Assembly: GCA_001013295.1 (NCBI GenBank)
Contig: LAZY01000014.1
Span: forward strand, 42,550-106,549
DNA length: 64,000 bases
Origin: Chryseobacterium indologenes
GTDB lineage: Bacteria > Bacteroidota > Bacteroidia > Flavobacteriales > Weeksellaceae
Direction: 5' to 3'
Part shown: piece by piece, positions 61,376 to 64,000 of the stretch
Layout: each line of letters begins with the position of its first letter
Position numbering within the stretch: position 1 is the stretch's first letter
Made by a program: the position numbers and the translations under genes
Notes under the pieces: model-generated
Told to the model about the DNA's origin: nothing
Database searches by the model: none
The model's input: only the letters and a program-made list of their open reading frames with translations

Positions 61376-61405
61376 TAGTTTTTCAAAGTGGTAAAAATAA
61401 AAAAA

Positions 61406-61428
61406 CATCCCAAAAATGGGATGTTTCT
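61406..61428 (-). terminator. Hairpin upstream of tandem copy 2
   Basis: ACATCCC, AT loop, GGGATGT, followed on the minus strand by TTTTTTTATTTTTACC. It is both the terminator of the BON genes and part of the duplicated unit. Confidence 0.75.
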
Positions 61429-61467
61429 ATACTTTTTTTGTGAAACTTTATTATATTTTAATAAAAT

Positions 61468-61887
61468 TTATGCTCTTAAATATCTTGAATAAGCATATCC
61501 TTCCTGACCGTCAGCGGTTTTTACTTTCCACCAGTCGTCAGAAGTCTGCTCAATTAAAGTTACAGAAGAACCTTTTGCAGCTTTACCTACCACGGCAGCT
61601 TCAGTAGAAGGTTCCTGTCTGATGTTCAGGTTAGACTCATCCGTTGCAACTGTTAAAGATGCTCCTGAAGAAAGACCTTCAACCTGTACATCAATATTAA
61701 TATCTGAAGCAGAATACGTAGAATCGATAGCTCCTAAAGCATTCCATACAGCATCTTTAGCGGCTGTATTCGAAGCGCTTCCGGAAACATAAAGAATTCC
61801 GTCCTGCTCCTGAACCTGAAGGTTTGAAATCCCTGCAGACTGTGCTGCGGAAACTACACTTGAATATTTATCTTGTAATTCGCTCAT
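61468..61887 (-). CDS. BON-like and SH3b domain protein
   Basis: 139 residues, no signal peptide. N-terminal half is a BON-like alpha-beta unit (VQEQDGILYVSGSASNTAAKDAVW), C-terminal half an SH3b domain (SNLNIRQEPSTEAAVVGKAAKG, WWKVKTADGQEGYAYSRYLRA). The lack of a signal peptide is odd for an SH3b protein, which usually works in the cell envelope. Six bases after the BON lipoprotein gene, so the two are an operon. Probably involved in envelope stress or membrane binding; function unknown. Confidence 0.82.
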   Translation of the reverse strand: MSELQDKYSSVVSAAQSAGISNLQVQEQDGILYVSGSASNTAAKDAVWNALGAIDSTYSASDINIDVQVEGLSSGASLTVATDESNLNIRQEPSTEAAVVGKAAKGSSVTLIEQTSDDWWKVKTADGQEGYAYSRYLRA

Positions 61888-61893
61888 TTTAAA

Positions 61894-62379
61894 TTATTTT
61901 ACAATTAGGTTGTTGTTATACTTTCCGATTTTCAAAGCATCTACAGATTCTTTGATCTTTCTAGCCTGCTGGCTGGAAACATTTCCTGTAAGTGTAAGCT
62001 GTCCGTTTACAACTTCTACTTTTACAGAAGGGAAATCTTTTACGGCATCCTGAACTTTTTTCTGAACCGCAGGATCTACAGCAGAGGTAGTTTCAACAGC
62101 TGGTGGTGGAGGTGGAGCTACAGTAGACATATCCATTACGTCTTTTATTCCGCTGATCGCTTTTAACTTGGCAATCATGGCGTCCTTAGACTGCGGGTCT
62201 GCAAAAGTTCCGCTTAAGTGTGCTACACCTTCTTTTACTTCAACAGAAGCATTGGGATTAGAAGTTACTACAGTAGTAGCCTGAGTCTGAAGATCGGCAT
62301 CAGAAACTTTCTTTTTACAAGAAACTGCCCCGAAAGATACAGCTACAGCTAATGCAGCCATTGCGATAGTTTTTTTCAT
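61894..62379 (-). CDS. Lipoprotein with two BON domains
   Basis: 161 residues. Lipoprotein signal MKKTIAMAALAVAVSFGAVSC (Cys near residue 21). Two BON domains: VEVKEGVAHLSGTFADPQSKD (about 45-90) and VKVEVVNGQLTLTGNVSSQQ (about 125-161), separated by a Pro-rich link (APPPPPA). BON domains bind phospholipid and are found in OsmY-like envelope stress proteins. It is first in an operon with the SH3b gene. Confidence 0.9.
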   Translation of the reverse strand: MKKTIAMAALAVAVSFGAVSCKKKVSDADLQTQATTVVTSNPNASVEVKEGVAHLSGTFADPQSKDAMIAKLKAISGIKDVMDMSTVAPPPPPAVETTSAVDPAVQKKVQDAVKDFPSVKVEVVNGQLTLTGNVSSQQARKIKESVDALKIGKYNNNLIVK

Positions 62380-62412
62380 ATTGTATATTTATTTTAATGT
62401 TGTTATACAATC

Positions 62413-62420
62413 AAATGTAA
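62413..62420 (-). promoter_or_regulatory. -7 box of the BON operon
   Basis: TACATTTG on the minus strand, 33 bases before the start. Confidence 0.55.
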
Positions 62421-62575
62421 TAATAAAATTTATACCAAAGGAATAAAAATTCAATAAATGTTTCTTAAATTTTTTACAATATTTTCTAAACCAGGCTTTT
62501 AATTTTTAGAGATCAAAAACTTAATCTAAACTTAATCCTCGTTGTAAGAAAATCTTCTGCCAATTCAAAAACTAT

Positions 62576-62584
62576 TATATTTGC
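62576..62584 (+). promoter_or_regulatory. -7 box of dctA-like gene
   Basis: TATATTTGC, 18 bases before the ATG at 62603. Confidence 0.65.
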
Positions 62585-62602
62585 GCAAATTGAACTATAT
62601 AT

Positions 62603-63853
62603 ATGAAAGGACAAAATAAACTTTTTATAGCAATTATCATTGCACTGATCCTCGGAGTAGGAATAGGAGGGCTGGTACACGTGAAATATCCGGAAAGTGC
62701 AGAACCTTTTTCTAAGAATATAAAACTTCTGGGAACTGTTTTTATCAGGCTGGTACAGATGATCATTGCGCCTTTGGTGTTTACTACTTTGGTGGTAGGA
62801 ATTGCGAAAATGAGTGACATCAAAATGATCGGAAGGGTAGGAACAAAAGCAATGCTTTGGTTTATTTCCGCCTCTCTTGTTTCCCTTTTCATAGGATTGA
62901 TGCTTGTGAACTGGCTGGAACCGGGACATGTTACCAAACTGCCGATTCAGGATGTAGCTTCTGCGGAAGATCTTTTGAAAAGCAGCAAAAGTTTTTCATT
63001 GGAAGACTTTGTGAAGCATATGATCCCAAAAAGTTTATTTGAAGCATTTGCCACCAACGAAGTTCTTCAGATTGTGGTATTTGCCATTATGTTTGGGGTA
63101 GCTTTGGCTAATTTAGGAGAAGAATATTCTAAACCGGTTGTTAAGCTTTTTGATATTATTGCCCATGGTATCCTTAAAATGGTAGGGTATATCATGTGGT
63201 TTGCTCCTCTTGGAGTATTGGGAGCGATTGCGGCTGTAGTGGCTACCAATGGTTTTGAAATCTTTAAAGTATATGCAATCTATCTGAGAGACTTCTTCTT
63301 TGCATTAGGAGTGCTTTGGCTTGTCCTTTTACTGGTAGGATATTTCATCTTAGGAAACCGTCTTTTTGATCTTTTAAAAAGAATTAAAGAGCCGTTATTG
63401 ATTGCTTTCTCTACAACGAGTTCAGAAGCGGTATTCCCGAAATTGGTGGAAGAGCTTGAAAAATTCGGGTGTAACAACAGAGTAGTGTCTTTCATCTTAC
63501 CGTTGGGGTATTCTTTCAACCTGGACGGAAGTATGATGTATATGACCTTTGCTTCTATCTTTATTGCACAAATCTATGGAATCGAAATGACGATCGGGCA
63601 GCAGATCACAATGCTTCTTGTACTTATGCTGACTTCAAAAGGGATTGCAGGGGTACCGAGAGCTTCTTTGGTGATTATTGTGGCAACATGTTCTATGTTT
63701 GGAATTCCACCGGAAGGGATTGCCCTGATCTTACCAATTGACCATTTCTGTGATATGGGAAGAAGTATGACCAACGTGTTGGGAAATACACTGGCAACGT
63801 CTGCGGTATCTAAATGGGAAGGACAGCTGACTGAGCCTATAGATAAAATTTAA
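62603..63853 (+). CDS. Dicarboxylate/amino acid:cation symporter (DctA/GltP family)
   Basis: 416 residues, with about eight membrane spans and two re-entrant loops. Motifs: RLVQMIIAPLVFTTLVVGI near the N-terminus, FSTTSSEAVFPKLVEELEKFG (HP1 loop), GYSFNLDGSMMYMTFASIFIAQ (span 7) and SKGIAGVPRASLVII (HP2). It takes up C4-dicarboxylates or glutamate/aspartate with sodium or protons. Single gene with promoter and terminator. Confidence 0.93.
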   Translation: MKGQNKLFIAIIIALILGVGIGGLVHVKYPESAEPFSKNIKLLGTVFIRLVQMIIAPLVFTTLVVGIAKMSDIKMIGRVGTKAMLWFISASLVSLFIGLMLVNWLEPGHVTKLPIQDVASAEDLLKSSKSFSLEDFVKHMIPKSLFEAFATNEVLQIVVFAIMFGVALANLGEEYSKPVVKLFDIIAHGILKMVGYIMWFAPLGVLGAIAAVVATNGFEIFKVYAIYLRDFFFALGVLWLVLLLVGYFILGNRLFDLLKRIKEPLLIAFSTTSSEAVFPKLVEELEKFGCNNRVVSFILPLGYSFNLDGSMMYMTFASIFIAQIYGIEMTIGQQITMLLVLMLTSKGIAGVPRASLVIIVATCSMFGIPPEGIALILPIDHFCDMGRSMTNVLGNTLATSAVSKWEGQLTEPIDKI

Positions 63854-63890
63854 CGATCATCATGAGTGTAAAAAACTTAGAATCTAATAA

Positions 63891-63926
63891 AAGAGGCTGT
63901 CTCAAAAGGACAGTCTCTTTTTTGTA
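63891..63926 (+). terminator. Terminator of the symporter gene
   Basis: AAAAGAGGCTGTC and GACAGTCTCTTTT (one G-T pair) with a short loop and T-run. The last 74 bases of the window after it hold nothing recognisable. Confidence 0.85.
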
Positions 63927-64000
63927 TTTCATAGAAAAAAGATTTCGATATTTTGATTTTTAAAAAAATATCTTGGAAAAAAGAAGATATAAGTCAAAAA

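Noticed and set aside
1..64000. tRNA or rRNA genes
   Set aside because: Scanned by eye for cloverleaf-type arms and typical conserved stretches; none convincing. A tRNA search program would settle it.

Overview
The window looks like a chromosomal segment of a Flavobacteriia member close to Chryseobacterium (Weeksellaceae). The evidence is AT-rich DNA, Bacteroidetes-type promoters with a TAnnTTTG -7 box, a fused LpxC/FabZ, type IX secretion features (PorX and a type A sorting domain), a double-glycine leader peptide of the kind common in Chryseobacterium, and tandem outer-membrane barrel proteins. No tRNA, rRNA, CRISPR array, insertion sequence or prophage was seen.

Region 1 (1-13.3 kb) is the 3' part of a cell-surface polysaccharide (O-antigen or capsule) operon, all on the + strand and closed by a strong terminator. 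It combines an N-acetyl-sugar amidation trio (WbuX/WbuY/WbuZ-like), the UDP-N-acetyl-L-fucosamine trio (CapE/CapF/CapG = FnlABC), a Wzy-like polymerase, a WbuB-like glycosyltransferase, a formyltransferase, a NodB-type deacetylase, an SDR reductase with a WecA/WbpL-like initiating transferase, and RmlC. The predicted product carries L-FucNAc, probably amidated to L-FucNAm.

Region 2 (13.3-23 kb) holds rimO, two related secreted proteins behind a long leader, an RlpA-like protein, a decayed gene, and a minus-strand block (xth, a YciI-like protein, porX, an S41 peptidase). Region 3 (23-32 kb) is a lipid A operon: lpxD, lpxC/fabZ, lpxA, a small exported protein, efp and a second lpxD-like gene. 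It is followed by sucD and a PorT-like barrel. Region 4 (32-42 kb) has an ABC-2 exporter, a very small T9SS-tailed protein, hemB, a 57-residue double-glycine peptide, a TM2 protein, an LptB with an unusual C-terminal extra domain resembling Imm22/DUF4284, a DKNYY-repeat protein and an MsbA-like exporter.

Region 5 (42-55 kb) is housekeeping and stress: AhpD-like, Crp/Fnr and WYL regulators, DinB, a lipoprotein, PduO-type adenosyltransferase, thiamine pyrophosphokinase, a tyrosine-phosphatase lipoprotein, arginine decarboxylase plus agmatinase (putrescine synthesis), a HAD phosphatase, an AraC-MGMT fusion next to alkB (alkylation repair) and a CocE/NonD hydrolase. Region 6 (55-64 kb) has two duplicated outer-membrane barrel proteins, two BON proteins and a DctA-type symporter.

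The least explained content is intergenic. At least three families of short dispersed repeats occur in three copies each (near 22.9/42.3/50.5 kb, 45.6/52.6/55.6 kb and 47.1/49.7/53.4 kb), with a looser purine-rich inverted repeat at 31.9 and 44.1 kb. They cluster around accessory and stress genes. Several genes also appear to be transcribed with almost no leader, lptB and lpxD most clearly.
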